The notes under the pieces are model-generated. The model was not told where the DNA came from, searched no databases, and saw nothing but the letters and a program-made list of their open reading frames with translations. A stretch of 64,000 nucleotides of DNA from Streptomyces echinatus (lineage in GTDB: Bacteria; Actinomycetota; Actinomycetes; Streptomycetales; Streptomycetaceae), in contig NZ_JACHJK010000002.1 in NCBI RefSeq assembly GCF_014203595.1, positions 248,001 to 312,000 of the forward strand, read 5' to 3'. This document shows, piece after piece, positions 26,318 through 35,349 of this stretch; the stretch's first letter is position 1, and each line of letters opens with the position of its first letter. Both the position numbers and the translations under genes were made by a program.

Positions 26318-27256
26318 TCAGAACACGGAGAGACCGGTGAGCGTGGTGAACCGGTCCAGGGCCGCGACCCCGGCCACCGAGTTGCCGCGTTCGTCCAGGC
26401 CCGGGCTCCACACGCACAGCGTGCACCGGCCCGGTACGACCGCGATGATCCCGCCGCCGACCCCGCTCTTGCCGGGCAGGCCCACCCGGTAGGCGAAGTC
26501 TCCGGCCGCGTCGTACGTGCCGCAGGTCAGCATGACCGCGTTGACCTGCTTGGCCTGGCTGCGGGTGAGCAGCCGGCTGCCGTCGGCGCGGATGCCGTGC
26601 CGGGCGAGGAAGCCGGTGGCCAGGGCCAGGTCGGCGCACGACGCGGCGATGGAGCACTGCCGGAAGTACTGGTCGAGCAGGGCCGGGACGTCGTTGTCGA
26701 TGTTGCCGTACGACGCCATGAAGTGCGCGAGGGCCGCGTTGCGGTCGCCGTGGGCGGTCTCGGAGGCGGCGACCTCCCGGTCGAAGTCGAGGGCGGTGTT
26801 GCCGCTCTCGGCTCGCAGGAAGGAGCGCAGTTCGCCGGCCGCGTCCCCGGTGCGGGTCTGCAGCCGGTCGGTGACGACGAGGGCGCCCGCGTTGATGAAG
26901 GGATTGCGCGGGATGCCGTTCTCGTACTCCAGCTGGACCAGGGAGTTGAACGGGTTGCCGGAGGGCTCGCGGCCCACGTGCTCCCAGAGTTCGTCGCCCT
27001 CGCGGGCCAGGTCCAGGGCGAGCGTGAAGACCTTGGTGATCGACTGCGTGGAGAACGGCTGCCGCCACTCCCCCACCCCGTACACGGTTCCGTCCAGCTC
27101 GGCGACCGCCATGCCGAAGCTGCGCGGATCGCAGGCCGCGAGGGCCGGGATGTAGTCGGCGGGACGGCCGCGCCCGGGGGTGCGGCTGATCTCCTCGGCG
27201 ATGCGCTCCAGGACCGGCAGGAAGGTGAGGGACGACGTCGTTGTCATGATCGCCAT
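26318..27256 (-). CDS. glsA: Glutaminase A
   Basis: A 312-residue enzyme of the glutaminase family with a beta-lactamase-like fold. The catalytic pair is in FSTQSITKVF (S72 and K75). Other conserved blocks are GREPSGNPFNSL, PRNPFINAGAL and GLPGKSGVGGGI. It hydrolyses L-glutamine to glutamate and ammonia in the cytoplasm. GGGAGG precedes two in-frame ATGs (27256 and 27247) at 4 and 13 bases, so the exact start is unsure. It is the last gene of a minus-strand run with aspartase, asparaginase and a FadR-type regulator, which together release nitrogen from Gln, Asn and Asp. Confidence 0.95.
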   Translation of the reverse strand: MAIMTTTSSLTFLPVLERIAEEISRTPGRGRPADYIPALAACDPRSFGMAVAELDGTVYGVGEWRQPFSTQSITKVFTLALDLAREGDELWEHVGREPSGNPFNSLVQLEYENGIPRNPFINAGALVVTDRLQTRTGDAAGELRSFLRAESGNTALDFDREVAASETAHGDRNAALAHFMASYGNIDNDVPALLDQYFRQCSIAASCADLALATGFLARHGIRADGSRLLTRSQAKQVNAVMLTCGTYDAAGDFAYRVGLPGKSGVGGGIIAVVPGRCTLCVWSPGLDERGNSVAGVAALDRFTTLTGLSVF

Positions 27257-27306
27257 TGTGCCTCCCGGCCGCTCCCGGAGCGTAGTCGTGGTGACGTCGT
27301 CGCAGG

Positions 27307-28716
27307 TCAGGCGGTCGGCGCGGCGCTGCCCGCGACGACCTCGGGACGCAGCAGGTCGGCCAGCCGCTCGGCCGGCAGCAGGCCCTTCTCCAGCACCAGT
27401 TCGGCGACACCGCGTCCGGTGACGAGGGCCTCCTTGGCGATGTCGGTCGCGGCCGTGTAGCCGATGTGCGGGTTGAGCGCGGTGACCAGGCCGATGGAGT
27501 TCTCCACGGTCGCGCGCAGCCGCTCGGTGTTGGCGGTGATGCCGGACACACAGCGCTCGGCCAGCGTGAGGCAGGCGCTGCGCAGGTGCGTGATCGACTC
27601 CGACAGGGAGTGCATGATGACCGGCTCGAACGCGTTGAGCTGGAGCTGTCCCGCCTCGGCGGCCATGGTGATGGCGACGTCGTTGCCGATCACCTCGAAG
27701 GCGACCTGGTTGACCACCTCGGGGATGACCGGGTTGACCTTGCCGGGCATGATCGACGAGCCGGCCTGCACCGCCGGGAGGTTGATCTCGCCCAGTCCCG
27801 CGCGCGGGCCCGAGGACAGCAGGCGCAGGTCGTTGCAGCTCTTGGAGAGCTTGACCGCGATCCGCTTGAGGACGCCGGACATCTGGACGAAGGCACCGCA
27901 GTCCTGGGTGGCCTCGACCAGGTTGGCGGCCGTGACCAGCGGGAGGCCGGTGATGACGGACAGGTGGCGGCGGGCGGCCTCGGCGTAGCCGGCGGGGGCG
28001 TTGAGGCCGGTGCCGATGGCCGTGGCACCGAGGTTGATCTCATGGATCAGCTCGACGGCCTCGGCGAGACGGCTGCGGTCCTCCTCGATCATGACGGCGA
28101 ACGCGGAGAACTCCTGGCCGAGCGTCATCGGCACCGCGTCCTGCAGCTGTGTACGGCCCATCTTGAGCACGTCACGGAACTCGACGGCCTTACGGGCGAA
28201 GCTGTCCTGCAGTACAGCCATCGCCTTGAGCAGTCCATGTACCGCGAACACCGTCGCTATCTTGACGGCGGTCGGGTAGACGTCGTTGGTCGACTGACCC
28301 AGGTTGACGTCCTCGTTCGGGTGCAGATGCGCGTACTGCCCCTTGGCGTGGCCGAGCAGTTCCAGCGCACGGTTCGCCACGACCTCGTTGGCGTTCATGT
28401 TGGTGGAGGTGCCGGCGCCGCCCTGGATGACGTCCACGACGAACTGGTCGTGCAGCTTGCCGGCCCGGATCTCCCGGCAGGCGGCGACGATCGCGGCGGC
28501 CTTGGCCGGCTCCAGCAGACCCAGCTCCTCGTTGGCGAGGGCGGCGGCCTCCTTCACGGCGGCCAGGGCGTCGATCAGGTGGCCGTGGGCGGAGATCGGG
28601 GTGCCGGTGATGGGGAAGTTCTCCGTCGCGCGAAGGGTGTGGATGCCCCAGTACGCGTCGGCGGGCACGTCGCGGTCGCCCAGCAAGTCGTGTTCGCTGC
28701 GGGAGGGCGCGGTCAT
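27307..28716 (-). CDS. aspA: Aspartate ammonia-lyase
   Basis: A 469-residue enzyme of the fumarase/aspartase superfamily. The signature loop is [11 protein letters not shown], and [14 protein letters not shown] and the substrate-binding [14 protein letters not shown] are present. Aspartase converts L-aspartate to fumarate and ammonia. The start [10 protein letters not shown] has an AAAGAGG site; the frame stays open much further upstream but lacks support. It lies downstream of asparaginase by 116 bp, so Asn to Asp to fumarate is encoded in consecutive genes. Confidence 0.94.
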   Translation of the reverse strand: MTAPSRSEHDLLGDRDVPADAYWGIHTLRATENFPITGTPISAHGHLIDALAAVKEAAALANEELGLLEPAKAAAIVAACREIRAGKLHDQFVVDVIQGGAGTSTNMNANEVVANRALELLGHAKGQYAHLHPNEDVNLGQSTNDVYPTAVKIATVFAVHGLLKAMAVLQDSFARKAVEFRDVLKMGRTQLQDAVPMTLGQEFSAFAVMIEEDRSRLAEAVELIHEINLGATAIGTGLNAPAGYAEAARRHLSVITGLPLVTAANLVEATQDCGAFVQMSGVLKRIAVKLSKSCNDLRLLSSGPRAGLGEINLPAVQAGSSIMPGKVNPVIPEVVNQVAFEVIGNDVAITMAAEAGQLQLNAFEPVIMHSLSESITHLRSACLTLAERCVSGITANTERLRATVENSIGLVTALNPHIGYTAATDIAKEALVTGRGVAELVLEKGLLPAERLADLLRPEVVAGSAAPTA

Positions 28717-28832
28717 GAGGATGTGGTCCTCTTTCTGAGTCACAGAGGTGATGGCGCCCCGAGAAGGGGCGCGGGGAATTGTGCGGCCGGCCACGGCCGG
28801 CCCGCAGAAACGATTCGTCTTGGGGCGAAGGG

Positions 28833-29864
28833 CTACGCGCAGGCCGTCAGCGGCAAGGGGTCCAGCGCACGCACGGGCCGCAGACACCCCACCGGCTCTC
28901 CACCGCCCAGCAGCGGCTCCCCCGCGAACCCGGTCAGCAGCCCGGGGTCCACGCCCGCGCGTGCGAGCGCGGCCGCCGCGACCGGGATCCGCGCCCGGTT
29001 CGCCCCGTCGGCGATCTTCACGGCGACGGCCGTGCCGTCGGGCAGCGCGGCCACCTGGACGCCCTCGAAGCCGTCCTTGGCGAGCAGCCCCGGCACGGCC
29101 CGCATGAGCGCGGCGACGTCCCGGCCGGCGCCGGAGGCCAGCTCGGCGTGGTCGCGCATGGCGTCGGCGACCCGGGCCTCGGGAGTGCCCGGCTCGGCGG
29201 AGGTGATCCGGGCGAGGGCGCGGGCCAGGCCGTGCAGGGATATGGAGAACAGCGGGGCGCCGCAGCCGTCCACCGTCACCCGGGCGGCGCGCTGGCCGGT
29301 CAGGTCCTCGACGCTCTCGGCGACGGCCTGCTGAAGCGGGTGCTTCGGGTCGAGGTAGTCGTCCAGCGACCAGCCGTTGAGCCGGGCGGTCCACAGCATG
29401 GCCGCGTGCTTGCCGGAGCAGTTCTGGGCGAGGCGGGACGGCGGCCGGCCCTCGCGGATCCAGGTGTCCCGGACGGCCGGGTCGTACGGCATGTCGGGCA
29501 CGTTGCGCAGGTCGTCCTCGGTGAGGCCGGCGAGTTCGAGGATGCGCCGGGCGCCGTCGAGGTGGCGCTCCTCGCCGGAGTGGCTCGCGGCGGCCAGCGA
29601 CAGCAGCGCGCCGTCGAGGGGCAGCCCGGCCCGCAGCATGGCCACGGCCTGGACGGGCTTGAGGGCGGAACGCGGATAGAAGGCCGCCTCGATGTCGCCG
29701 AGCTGGAACCGCACCTGGCCGTCGGGGCCGAGGACGACGACGGAGCCGTAGTGGATGCCCTCGACGACGCCGCCGCGGACGAGGTGGGCGACGGGGGCGT
29801 GGAGGGGCTCGCGGACGACGGGTGCGTCGGCGGGAGAACTGCTGTGCATCACTGCCTGCATCAT
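28833..29864 (-). CDS. Asparaginase (Asparaginase_II-type family)
   Basis: A 343-residue protein of the thermolabile asparaginase family found in actinobacteria and rhizobia, unrelated to the classical type I/II enzymes. Diagnostic stretches are [40 protein letters not shown] and TVDGCGAP. The Ser/Lys of RSALK and the Ser of SHSGE are likely active-site residues. It deamidates L-asparagine to aspartate, the substrate of the next gene. The start region has no strong ribosome site; ATGs at 29864, 29861 and 29849 are all in frame. Confidence 0.88.
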   Translation of the reverse strand: MMQAVMHSSSPADAPVVREPLHAPVAHLVRGGVVEGIHYGSVVVLGPDGQVRFQLGDIEAAFYPRSALKPVQAVAMLRAGLPLDGALLSLAAASHSGEERHLDGARRILELAGLTEDDLRNVPDMPYDPAVRDTWIREGRPPSRLAQNCSGKHAAMLWTARLNGWSLDDYLDPKHPLQQAVAESVEDLTGQRAARVTVDGCGAPLFSISLHGLARALARITSAEPGTPEARVADAMRDHAELASGAGRDVAALMRAVPGLLAKDGFEGVQVAALPDGTAVAVKIADGANRARIPVAAAALARAGVDPGLLTGFAGEPLLGGGEPVGCLRPVRALDPLPLTACA

Positions 29865-30042
29865 GGGGTCGGGGTCGGCCGGAACGCGGGTCACGCGTCG
29901 GCGCCGGTGGAGGTTCGGGTCATGCGGGCGCGGGTGGCGTACCGGCCCGCGACCGGTGCCGCGACGGCCGGCGGCGTACGGAGCACGGTGGTGCGTGCGG
30001 CGCGTGCGGCGCCGCCGTCGGCGCACCCGGGCTGCTGCTCGC

Positions 30043-30774
30043 TCACGCCTCGGGCCCGCCTTCCGGCGGGGAGTCCGTCCGCTGGGGACGCACGATGTCG
30101 GTGAGGGTCGTCTCGACGCGGTCCAGGTGGTGGCTCATCGCCTCCACCGCGTCGTGCTCGGAACCGTCGGCCAAGGCCTCGACGATCGCCCGGTGCTCCC
30201 GGTTGGACTGCTCGCGGCGTCCGCCCAGCTTGTTGAGGAAGGCCGACTGACGCGCCAGCGCGTCCCGGATCTCCTCGATGACCCGGCGGAAGACCGGGTT
30301 CTGGGCGGCCTCGGCCACGGCGAGGTGGAAGAGCGTGTCCATCGCGACCCAGGCGGTGGTGTCCGTCTCCCGCTCCATGCGGTCGAGCAGGTGGGCCAGG
30401 TGGTCCAGGTTCTCCGGGGTGCGGCGCAGGGCCGCGTAGCCGGCGACCGGGATCTCGATGTGACGGCGCACCTCCAGCAGGTCGCTGGCCGCGTAGTCGC
30501 CGAAGGTGGGGTCCTCGACGGTGTTCGCGATGACGAAGGTGCCCTTGCCGGTCCGGGAGACCGTGAGGCCCATCGTCTGCAGGGCCCGCAGTGCCTCGCG
30601 CAGCACGGGGCGGGACACCTCGAGGGTGCGGCAGAGCTCGGCCTCGGAGGGCAGCTTGTCACCTATGGCGTACCGGCCGCGCTCGATGGCGTCGCGGAGG
30701 TGGTCGAGCACCGCTTCCATGGCGCTGACGCGCCGGGGCACGAGACCACCTGTCTGGCTGTCTGACAGGTTCAC
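30043..30774 (-). CDS. FadR-subfamily GntR regulator
   Basis: A 243-residue regulator with a GTG start. The winged helix is about residues 18-85 (GDKLPSEAELCRTLEVSRPVLREALRAL at its core). The all-helical FCD ligand domain has metal-binding residues in FHLAVAEAAQNPVF and SHHLDRVE. It lies 178 bp upstream of, and codirectional with, the asparaginase gene, so it probably controls the Asn/Asp/Gln catabolic genes. A TGTCTGACA palindrome overlaps its first codons, suggesting autoregulation; if so, translation might start later, at the ATG of MEAVLDHL (30720). Confidence 0.88.
   Translation of the reverse strand: MNLSDSQTGGLVPRRVSAMEAVLDHLRDAIERGRYAIGDKLPSEAELCRTLEVSRPVLREALRALQTMGLTVSRTGKGTFVIANTVEDPTFGDYAASDLLEVRRHIEIPVAGYAALRRTPENLDHLAHLLDRMERETDTTAWVAMDTLFHLAVAEAAQNPVFRRVIEEIRDALARQSAFLNKLGGRREQSNREHRAIVEALADGSEHDAVEAMSHHLDRVETTLTDIVRPQRTDSPPEGGPEA
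30759..30767. promoter_or_regulatory. FadR-type operator within the regulator's 5' end
   Basis: TGTCTGACA is a perfect palindrome with a central base, flanked by a further inverted pair (CCTGTC and GACAGG on the coding strand). It overlaps codons 3-5 of the GTG start at 30774. Position and form fit autoregulation by an FCD-type GntR protein. Confidence 0.5.
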
Positions 30775-30830
30775 GGGTGCGATCCTGCGGGGTGCGGGCA
30801 GGAACTGTCAAGGACGGGGAGAGACAGGCA

Positions 30831-30867
30831 CGGGGTGCGGCGCCCGCGTACGGGCATCCGCACCCCG
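30831..30867 (-). terminator. Strong hairpin after uppP
   Basis: The outer arms CGGGGTGCGG and CCGCACCCCG are perfect 10-mers, and the loop contains an inner CCCG/CGGG stem. The hairpin begins 21 bp beyond the uppP stop codon on its downstream side. Confidence 0.7.
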
Positions 30868-30888
30868 TGGGTGATCAGCGGCGTTCGC

Positions 30889-31725
30889 TCAGCCGTTGAG
30901 CGTGCCGGTGGCGAGCAGGCCGAGCAGGAGCCCGCCGACGACGATCCGGTAGATCACAAAGGCGTTGAAGGAGTGCTTGGCGACGAACTTCAGCAGCCAG
31001 GCGATGGAGGCGTAGGCGACCACGAACGACACGACGGTGCCGACGGCCAGCGGGGCGGCGCCGACGCCCGCGCCGAGGGCGTCCTTCAGCTCGTACAGGC
31101 CCGCGCCGGTCAGGGCCGGAATGCCGAGGAAGAAGGACAGGCGGGTGGCGGCCACACGGTCCAGGTCCAGGATGAGCGCGGTGGACATGGTGGCGCCGGA
31201 GCGCGAGAAGCCGGGGAAGAGCAGGGCGAGGATCTGCGAGCAGCCGACCCACATCGCGTCCTTGAAGGACGTGTCGTCCTCACCCCGCTTGTGCCGGCCC
31301 ATCTGGTCCGCGGCCCACATCACCCCGGAGCCGATGATCAGCGAACCGGCGACGACCCACAGCGAGGCCAGCGGGCCGTCGATCAGCGGCTTGGCCGCCA
31401 GGCCCACGACCACGATCGGAATGGTGGCGGCGATCACCCACCAGGCGAACTTGTAGTCGTGGTGGTAGCGCTCCTCCCGGTTGCCCAGACCGCGGAACCA
31501 GGCGGTGACGATCCGCTTGATGTCCTTGAAGAAGTACACGAGCACGGCGGCGATCGCGCCGACCTGGATGACGGCGGAGAACCCGACGACGGACTTGTCG
31601 TCGACGGGGATGTCCATGAGCCCTTCGGCGATCTTGAGGTGGCCGGTGGAGGACACGGGGAGGAACTCGGTCACCCCCTCGACTACTCCGAGGACGACGG
31701 CCTGACCGACGGAGATGGCACTCAT
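30889..31725 (-). CDS. uppP: Undecaprenyl-diphosphate phosphatase
   Basis: A 278-residue membrane protein of the BacA/UppP family. Both signature motifs are present: EGVTEFLPVSSTGHL (residues about 18-32) and PGFSRSGATMSTAL. It dephosphorylates undecaprenyl diphosphate to regenerate the lipid carrier for peptidoglycan and wall glycans, and excess gives bacitracin resistance. The start at 31725 is chosen because it places the first helix properly; an upstream GTG at 31776 would add 17 polar residues. It is the only gene of its transcript unit before the terminator hairpin. Confidence 0.94.
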   Translation of the reverse strand: MSAISVGQAVVLGVVEGVTEFLPVSSTGHLKIAEGLMDIPVDDKSVVGFSAVIQVGAIAAVLVYFFKDIKRIVTAWFRGLGNREERYHHDYKFAWWVIAATIPIVVVGLAAKPLIDGPLASLWVVAGSLIIGSGVMWAADQMGRHKRGEDDTSFKDAMWVGCSQILALLFPGFSRSGATMSTALILDLDRVAATRLSFFLGIPALTGAGLYELKDALGAGVGAAPLAVGTVVSFVVAYASIAWLLKFVAKHSFNAFVIYRIVVGGLLLGLLATGTLNG

Positions 31726-31800
31726 GGGATCCAGTTCTGAGGAGGATTGGTCGACAGTGCTGTAGACAGTACTCACTATGCCCGGCCGGGCGACAAGCGC

Positions 31801-32175
31801 CTAGGCCCACAGGACGCCGGCGAACCAGGCGCCGGCGAACGCCGCCGCGAGTCCTGCGGCCACACTGGCCACGACGTTCACGGCAGCGTAGATGCCGGAG
31901 CCGGCCTCGGACAGCCGCAGGGTCTCGTAGGAGAAGGTCGAGTACGTCGTGAGGGCACCGCACAGCCCGGTCCCCAGCAGAAGCCGCAGCTGGGGCCCGG
32001 CCGCCCCGGCGGAGACGGCGCCGGTGAGCAGCCCGAGGACCAGACAGCCGGAGACGTTCACGACATAGGTGCCCCACGGGAAGACCGAGTCGTGACGGGC
32101 CTGCACGGCGCGGTCGGTCAGATAGCGCAGGGGTGCGCCGATCACGGCCCCCGCGACCACAAGGAGCCAGTTCAC
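31801..32175 (-). CDS. crcB: Fluoride efflux channel subunit CrcB/Fluc (second copy)
   Basis: A 124-residue protein with four membrane helices. Conserved Fluc elements are GAPLRYL near the start, [15 protein letters not shown] with the pore Asn, and [13 protein letters not shown] (channel Phe residues). The GTG start overlaps the DUF190 gene's stop as GTGA. Together with the second crcB gene at 32549 it should form a hetero-dimeric fluoride channel, as in species with paired crcB genes. Confidence 0.92.
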   Translation of the reverse strand: MNWLLVVAGAVIGAPLRYLTDRAVQARHDSVFPWGTYVVNVSGCLVLGLLTGAVSAGAAGPQLRLLLGTGLCGALTTYSTFSYETLRLSEAGSGIYAAVNVVASVAAGLAAAFAGAWFAGVLWA

Positions 32176-32552
32176 AACGACTTCTTACCTTCCGGTTCCG
32201 TTCCGTCCGGGCCGGCGGTCCGCCCCCCGTACCGGACGATCTCGCAGTTCTCCAGGGTCACCAGCGCCTCGCCGATCACTTCGTCGAGCAGCGGCAGGAA
32301 CGCCCGGATCCGCTCCTCGGCGTCCACGGCGACCACCATGGCCGGCAGGTCCTCGCTCAGCGACAGCAGGCGGCAGGTGTGGACGCAGGAGGTGGCACCG
32401 AAGCCCTCGATGCCCCGGAAGACACTGGCCCCGGCGAGTCCGGCGGCATGCGCGCGGTGCACGATCTCGGAGTAGAGGGGTTTGTGGTGCCAGGTGTCGT
32501 TCTCGCCGACGTATACGGTCAGCCGCAGGGCGCGGCCGGTGAGTGACGTCAT
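32172..32552 (-). CDS. DUF190 family protein
   Basis: A 126-residue cytoplasmic protein. [30 protein letters not shown] and [11 protein letters not shown] (shown in part) are diagnostic of DUF190, a PII-like ferredoxin-fold family. It sits between two crcB genes with 4-base overlaps on both sides (ATGA upstream, GTGA downstream), an arrangement seen in many actinobacteria. A regulatory role on fluoride export is inferred from context only. Confidence 0.9.
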   Translation of the reverse strand: MTSLTGRALRLTVYVGENDTWHHKPLYSEIVHRAHAAGLAGASVFRGIEGFGATSCVHTCRLLSLSEDLPAMVVAVDAEERIRAFLPLLDEVIGEALVTLENCEIVRYGGRTAGPDGTEPEGKKSL

Positions 32553-33010
32553 CGCTGTCTCCCGGTGAGGACCCGGCGGGCGGCGGCCGAGGCCAGCCAC
32601 ACCGCGGCGAGGGCCGCGCACAGCGTCGCGGCCAGGTAGGCGAGCCCCAGGCCGGGGCGGCCGGCGTCGACCAGTCCACGGATGTCGACCGCGTAGGTGG
32701 AGAACGTGGTGAAGCCGCCGAGGACGCCGGTGCCGAGGAAGGGCCGCAGGAGGCGGTGGGCGGCCCACACCTCGGTGATGAGCACCATGAGCACGCCCAT
32801 GGCGGCACAGCCGGAGACGTTGGTCCAGAAGGTCGCCCAGGGGAAGCCCCCGGGGGGTGTGGGCCAGGCGAGCGTGAGCGCGTAGCGGGCCACGGCACCG
32901 AGCGCGCCGCCGACGGCCACGACCGCGACCACGGGCGCCTGCGCACGCCACTCGCCGCGCCGGTGCGGCGCGGGCGGGACGCCGCGCGTCCGGGTTTCGG
33001 GGGCTGTCAT
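32549..33010 (-). CDS. crcB: Fluoride efflux channel subunit CrcB/Fluc (first copy)
   Basis: A 153-residue protein with four membrane helices and a 25-residue polar N-terminal extension. Fluc motifs are [27 protein letters not shown] and [20 protein letters not shown] precedes the ATG. It heads the coupled crcB-DUF190-crcB operon. I looked for the fluoride riboswitch consensus in the 67-bp leader and did not find it. Confidence 0.92.
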   Translation of the reverse strand: MTAPETRTRGVPPAPHRRGEWRAQAPVVAVVAVGGALGAVARYALTLAWPTPPGGFPWATFWTNVSGCAAMGVLMVLITEVWAAHRLLRPFLGTGVLGGFTTFSTYAVDIRGLVDAGRPGLGLAYLAATLCAALAAVWLASAAARRVLTGRQR

Positions 33011-33077
33011 GCCGGTGCGTCTCCTGTTCGGCCCTGCCCCGACGGGTGATCACGGCCGGCACCAGCGTACCGCCGGG

Positions 33078-34037
33078 TCAGGGGGCGGCGGGCCGTGCGC
33101 AGACCGCCACACCGGGCTCCCAGGCACTGCCGAGCACCAGGTGGTCACCGACCGCGCCGACGCTGGTGACCATGCGGAACCCGGACCGGCGGCGGGTGAG
33201 GTGGTGGACGGTGCGGCCCTGGTCGTCGAGGGCGAGGACGCCGGTGGTCCCGCTCGGGCGGTACGGCGCGCGCACGGCGGCGCGGGCGGCGGCGCGGCGG
33301 ACGGCCGGCGGAGTGCGGTGCAGCAGGTGCAGGGCCGGTACCCGGGGGCTGGCCAGGGCGACCCAGAGCGGGCCGTCGGGGCCTTCGCGCCAGAGGTTGT
33401 CCGGCATCCCGGGGAGGTCGGCGAAGGGTTCGGCGTGGCCGGCACGGGGGCCGGTGAGCCGGTAGCGGGTGAGGCGGCAGGCGCCGGTCTCGGCGATCAC
33501 CAGGAAGGAGCCGTCGGCGCTCGCGGCCAGTCCGTTGGCGAACTGCAGTCCGTCCAGGAGGACTTCGGGTTCCCCTCCCTCGGGTGCGAGCCGCAGGAGG
33601 CGTCCGGTGCCGGTGTGTTCGACGATGTCGCCGATCCACCGGTCGAGGGAGTAGCGGCGGCTGGAGACGGTGGCGTAGACGCTGCCGTCGGCCAGGGCGA
33701 CGGCGTTGCTGCAGAAGCGGAGCGGCTCCCCCGCCGCCGAGTCCGCGAGGACGCGGACGGTGCCGTCGCCGGTGCTCACCCGCAGCAGTCCGCGGTCGGC
33801 GTCGCACACCAGCAGGTCTCCGTCCGGGAGGAGTTCGAGCCCCAGGGGGCGGCCGCCGGTCTCGGCCAGCACCTCCACGCGGGCCGAGTCGGGATCGCCG
33901 GGGTGGTGGACGCGCAGGATGCGCCCGTCCGCCACTCCGGTCAGCACGCGCCCGTACGGATCGGGGACGACGTCCTCGGGGCCGTGGCCGCCCAGGGAGA
34001 CGTAGTGCAGCGGCACGAGCTCCGCGGGTCGGTCCAT
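33078..34037 (-). CDS. SMP-30/strictosidine synthase-like beta-propeller protein
   Basis: A 319-residue six-bladed propeller. Typical stretches are HGPEDVVPDPYGRVLTG, ETGGRPLGLELLPDGDLLVCDAD and LDGLQFANGLAASADGSFLVIAETG. Members hydrolyse lactones or organophosphates with a Ca-bound active site; plant homologues are strictosidine synthases, but bacterial ones are usually lactonases. There is no signal peptide. A GGGGA site precedes ATG at 34037. It follows an ArsR-like regulator by 42 bp on the same strand, so they are likely one operon. Confidence 0.85.
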   Translation of the reverse strand: MDRPAELVPLHYVSLGGHGPEDVVPDPYGRVLTGVADGRILRVHHPGDPDSARVEVLAETGGRPLGLELLPDGDLLVCDADRGLLRVSTGDGTVRVLADSAAGEPLRFCSNAVALADGSVYATVSSRRYSLDRWIGDIVEHTGTGRLLRLAPEGGEPEVLLDGLQFANGLAASADGSFLVIAETGACRLTRYRLTGPRAGHAEPFADLPGMPDNLWREGPDGPLWVALASPRVPALHLLHRTPPAVRRAAARAAVRAPYRPSGTTGVLALDDQGRTVHHLTRRRSGFRMVTSVGAVGDHLVLGSAWEPGVAVCARPAAP

Positions 34038-34079
34038 GTGCGGTCCCCTTCTCTCTGTCACCGTCGGTCGTCCTGCCCG

Positions 34080-34367
34080 TCACCATCCCTTCTCGAACAT
34101 CCTGGCCACCTCGGCGATGCGGATCTCGTCGCGGAGGTAGTGGGTGCGGCAGCGGAACCGGCGGGTGCGCAGGACACCGAGGCGGGTGAGGAAGTCCAGG
34201 TGGGCGGCGGCGGTCCGGCGGGGTACGCCCAGCTTGGCGGCGACGGCCCGCGCGGTGACGCCGGTCGCGGCGAGGTCGCGGCGGGGCGGGGCCGGGAAGT
34301 GGACCGCCGGGTCCTTGAGCCATTCCAGGATGGTCCGCCGCATCCGGCCCGAGGGAGTTACCGTCAT
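34080..34367 (-). CDS. ArsR-like winged-helix regulator
   Basis: A 95-residue DNA-binding protein. The helix-turn-helix is GVTARAVAAKLGVPRRTAAAHLDFLTRLGVL, followed by a basic wing (RTRRFRCRTHYLRDE). It has no metal-binding cysteine pattern of ArsR/SmtB. GGAGG precedes the ATG at 34367; the longer reading to 34571 is unsupported. It is upstream of and close to the SMP-30 gene, which it presumably controls. Confidence 0.82.
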   Translation of the reverse strand: MTVTPSGRMRRTILEWLKDPAVHFPAPPRRDLAATGVTARAVAAKLGVPRRTAAAHLDFLTRLGVLRTRRFRCRTHYLRDEIRIAEVARMFEKGW

Positions 34368-34665
34368 CCGTCCGCCTCCCGCTTCCGGCCTCCTCGTACG
34401 CAGTGTTCCCACTGTGGGGCCGGCGACGCCGTCGCGTCCGGGACTCGGCGTCCGTTGTCCGGTACCGAACGGCCGTGCGACCACGAGGGCGTCCCACCGC
34501 CCCGGGAACTCGGCGGGGGCCCGGCCGCCGGGCCCGTCGCGGGCGGCTCGGCGATGGCCGAACCACGTCATGGAGGAGAGCGCCTCGTCGTCATGTCCGA
34601 GGGCCGCCCCCGCCGGGCGGCCGGCCCGCGAGCGCTCGTGCCGGGACGCCGCCCCCGGGGCGCGC

Positions 34666-35349
34666 TCACCTCCCCCTCGGGCTCACCAGTCCCGTCTCAT
34701 AGGCGACGACCACCGCCTGGGCGCGGTCGCGCAGACCCAGCTTGGCGAAGACGCGGGCCACGTGGGACTTCACCGTGGCCTCGCTCAGGGTCAGCTCGGC
34801 GGCCAGTTCGGCATTGGACAGGCCACGGCCCATCAGCGTCAGCACCTCCCGCTCGCGCGGGGTGAGCGCGGCCAGGTCGGCGGGTACGGCCTCGGCCGGC
34901 CGCTCGGCCTCGGCCGCGTACCGCTCGACCAGGCGGCGGGTGATCTGCGGCGCCAGCAGGGCGTCGCCGGTGCCGACGAGACGCACCGCCGCCGCCAGGT
35001 GCTCGGGGGTGACGTCCTTCAGCAGGAAGCCGCTGGCCCCGATCGACAGGGCCGTGTACACATACCGGTCCAGGTCGAAGGTGGTCAGCATGAGCACCCG
35101 GGAGCCGGGCGTCCGGGCCAGGATGTGCCGGGTCGCCTCCAGGCCGTCCATGACGGGCATCCGGATGTCCATGAGGACGACGTCCGGCCTCAGTTCACGG
35201 GCCGCGGCGACGGCCTCGGCGCCGTCGGCGGCCTCACCCGCCACCTCGATGCCCCGGGCGGTGAGGATCAGCCGGAAGCCGGTCCGGATCAGCGTCTGGT
35301 CGTCGGCGATCAGAACGCGCGGCGCCCGCTCGGGCGCGGCCGGGGTCAC
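34666..35349 (-). CDS. NarL/LuxR-family response regulator
   Basis: A 227-residue regulator. The receiver domain has the acidic pocket ADDQ and phospho-acceptor D61 (VVLMDIRMP), and the C-terminal LuxR-type HTH is LTPREREVLTLMGRGLSNAELAAELTLSEATVKSHV (given in part). The GTG start overlaps the kinase gene's stop as GTGA, so the pair is translationally coupled. The divergent ABC transporter is the likely target. Confidence 0.95.
   Translation of the reverse strand: MTPAAPERAPRVLIADDQTLIRTGFRLILTARGIEVAGEAADGAEAVAAARELRPDVVLMDIRMPVMDGLEATRHILARTPGSRVLMLTTFDLDRYVYTALSIGASGFLLKDVTPEHLAAAVRLVGTGDALLAPQITRRLVERYAAEAERPAEAVPADLAALTPREREVLTLMGRGLSNAELAAELTLSEATVKSHVARVFAKLGLRDRAQAVVVAYETGLVSPRGR

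Noticed and set aside
33011-33077. Fluoride riboswitch before crcB
   Set aside because: The short leader lacks the conserved elements of the crcB motif as far as I can read them by eye.
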